The notes below the pieces were generated by a model. It ran no database searches, was not told where the DNA came from, and saw nothing but the letters and a program-made list of their open reading frames with translations. A stretch of DNA of 64,000 bases, from positions 62,001 to 126,000 of the forward strand of contig UAVY01000009.1 of the NCBI GenBank assembly GCA_900446925.1, in the 5' to 3' direction. This document shows positions 62,970 to 64,000 of the stretch, piece after piece; within the stretch, counting starts at the first letter, position 1; every line of letters begins with the position of its first letter. Both the position numbers and the translations under genes were made by a program. The DNA comes from Citrobacter koseri (GTDB taxonomy: Bacteria; Pseudomonadota; Gammaproteobacteria; Enterobacterales; Enterobacteriaceae).

Positions 62970-64000
62970 ATGGAAAGCAAAGTAGTTGTTCCGGCGGAAG
63001 GTAAGAAGATCACCCTGCAAAACGGCAAACTCAACGTTCCTGAAAATCCGATTTATCCCGTTCATTGAAGGCGACGGTATCGGTGTTGATGTAACCCCAG
63101 CCATGCTCAAAGTGGTCGATGCCGCTGTCGAGAAAGCCTATAAAGGCGAGCGTAAAATCTCCTGGATGGAAATTTACACCGGTGAAAAATCCACTCAGGT
63201 TTATGGCCAGGATGTCTGGCTGCCTGCTGAAACCCTGGATCTGATTCGTGATTACCGCGTGGCCATCAAAGGCCCTCTGACTACCCCGGTCGGCGGCGGT
63301 ATTCGTTCCCTGAACGTGGCGCTGCGTCAGGAACTCGACCTGTACGTGTGTCTGCGTCCGGTTCGTTACTATCAGGGCACCCCAAGCCCGGTTAAACACC
63401 CTGAACTGACCGACATGGTCATCTTCCGCGAAAACGCTGAAGATATTTATGCAGGTATCGAATGGAAAGCCGACTCTGCGGATGCCGAGAAAGTGATCAA
63501 ATTCCTGCGTGAAGAGATGGGCGTGAAGAAAATTCGCTTCCCTGAACACTGTGGTATCGGTATTAAGCCGTGTTCCGAAGAAGGGACCAAACGTCTGGTG
63601 CGTGCGGCGATTGAATATGCCATCGCTAACGACCGTGATTCTGTGACCCTGGTTCACAAAGGCAACATCATGAAGTTCACCGAAGGCGCGTTTAAAGACT
63701 GGGGCTACCAGTTAGCGCGTGATGAATTCGGCGGTGAGCTGATCGACGGCGGCCCGTGGGTCAAAATCCAGAACCCGAACACCGGCAAAGAGATCGTGAT
63801 TAAAGACGTGATCGCCGATGCGTTCCTGCAACAGATCCTGCTGCGTCCGGCTGAGTACGACGTGATTGCCTGTATGAACCTGAACGGCGACTACATCTCT
63901 GACGCTCTGGCTGCGCAGGTTGGCGGTATCGGTATCGCGCCGGGCGCGAACATCGGTGACGAGTGCGCGCTGTTCGAAGCGACTCACGGTACTGCGCCGA
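62970..64000 (+). CDS. icd: Icd isocitrate dehydrogenase, N-terminal part
   Basis: NADP-dependent isocitrate dehydrogenase of the TCA cycle. It starts [20 protein letters not shown] behind GGAGAGG; substrate and phosphorylation region [11 protein letters not shown] (Ser113 in E. coli) is present, and the window ends at [10 protein letters not shown]. An extra T near 63053 breaks the frame after PENP. The 3' end of icd, itself an integration site for phages such as e14 and phage 21, is outside the window. Divergent from rluE, with a 172-base promoter gap between. Confidence 0.96.

Noticed and set aside
63031..63657. 208-codon minus-strand frame opposite icd
   Set aside because: Antisense shadow of icd with no start signal.

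Overview
The window is 64 kb of an enterobacterial chromosome carrying one complete-looking 54.5 kb lambdoid prophage. The flanking order pepT–roxA–phoQ–phoP and purB–hflD–mnmA–nudJ–rluE–icd is that of Escherichia, Salmonella and Citrobacter. PhoQ and Icd look intermediate between the E. coli and Salmonella versions as I remember them, so a Citrobacter-like host is my best guess (inference, not proven).

Left host segment (1–3835): the end of pepT, a REP element, then roxA, phoQ and phoP on the minus strand. The prophage runs from an 11-bp core at 3836–3846 to the same core at 58323–58333. Left arm, minus strand: integrase, excisionase, a string of small early genes (one a C39-peptidase-like protein), RecT/RecE recombination genes and more small genes up to a pL-like promoter near 13100. 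Immunity region (13461–16239): a two-gene locus of unknown function and a small membrane protein downstream of a short repressor, two 19-bp palindromic operators, and divergent YdaS-type cro and YdaT-type genes. Replication: an O-like gene carrying two blocks of 12-bp iterons, then P. Next come nin-type genes, interrupted by two minus-strand exported-protein genes (one with a TolA-like C-terminal domain), a LexA-box dinI-like gene, rusA, ylcG and Q. Late operon, plus strand: a small heat-shock protein, holin-like genes, GH19 endolysin, overlapping spanins, terminase, portal, MuF-type head protein, scaffold, major capsid, two glycosyltransferase-like genes, connectors, long-tailed (siphovirus) tail genes, tail tip protein and a tailspike. 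The right end carries conversion genes: a membrane-anchored SGNH-type protein, an acyltransferase-3 family protein, and LexA-box umuDC.

The most striking result is the integration site. The intact PhoP-box promoter of phoPQ sits beyond the right end of the prophage (58331–58365), while the phoP coding region lies beyond the left end (3803 and below). The att core covers the end of the -10 element and the predicted transcription start. In the lysogen phoPQ is therefore cut off from its autoregulated promoter and from purB read-through, and lies directly downstream of int on the same strand. The orphaned promoter points into the 3' end of umuC.

The sequence carries many single-base indels, mostly one extra base in a short homopolymer; I count about 45 insertions and a dozen deletions by eye. 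They hit conserved genes such as phoP, phoQ, roxA, nudJ and icd. After correction gene lengths return to whole codons, so I read them as sequencing or assembly errors and annotate each broken gene as one feature over its full span.
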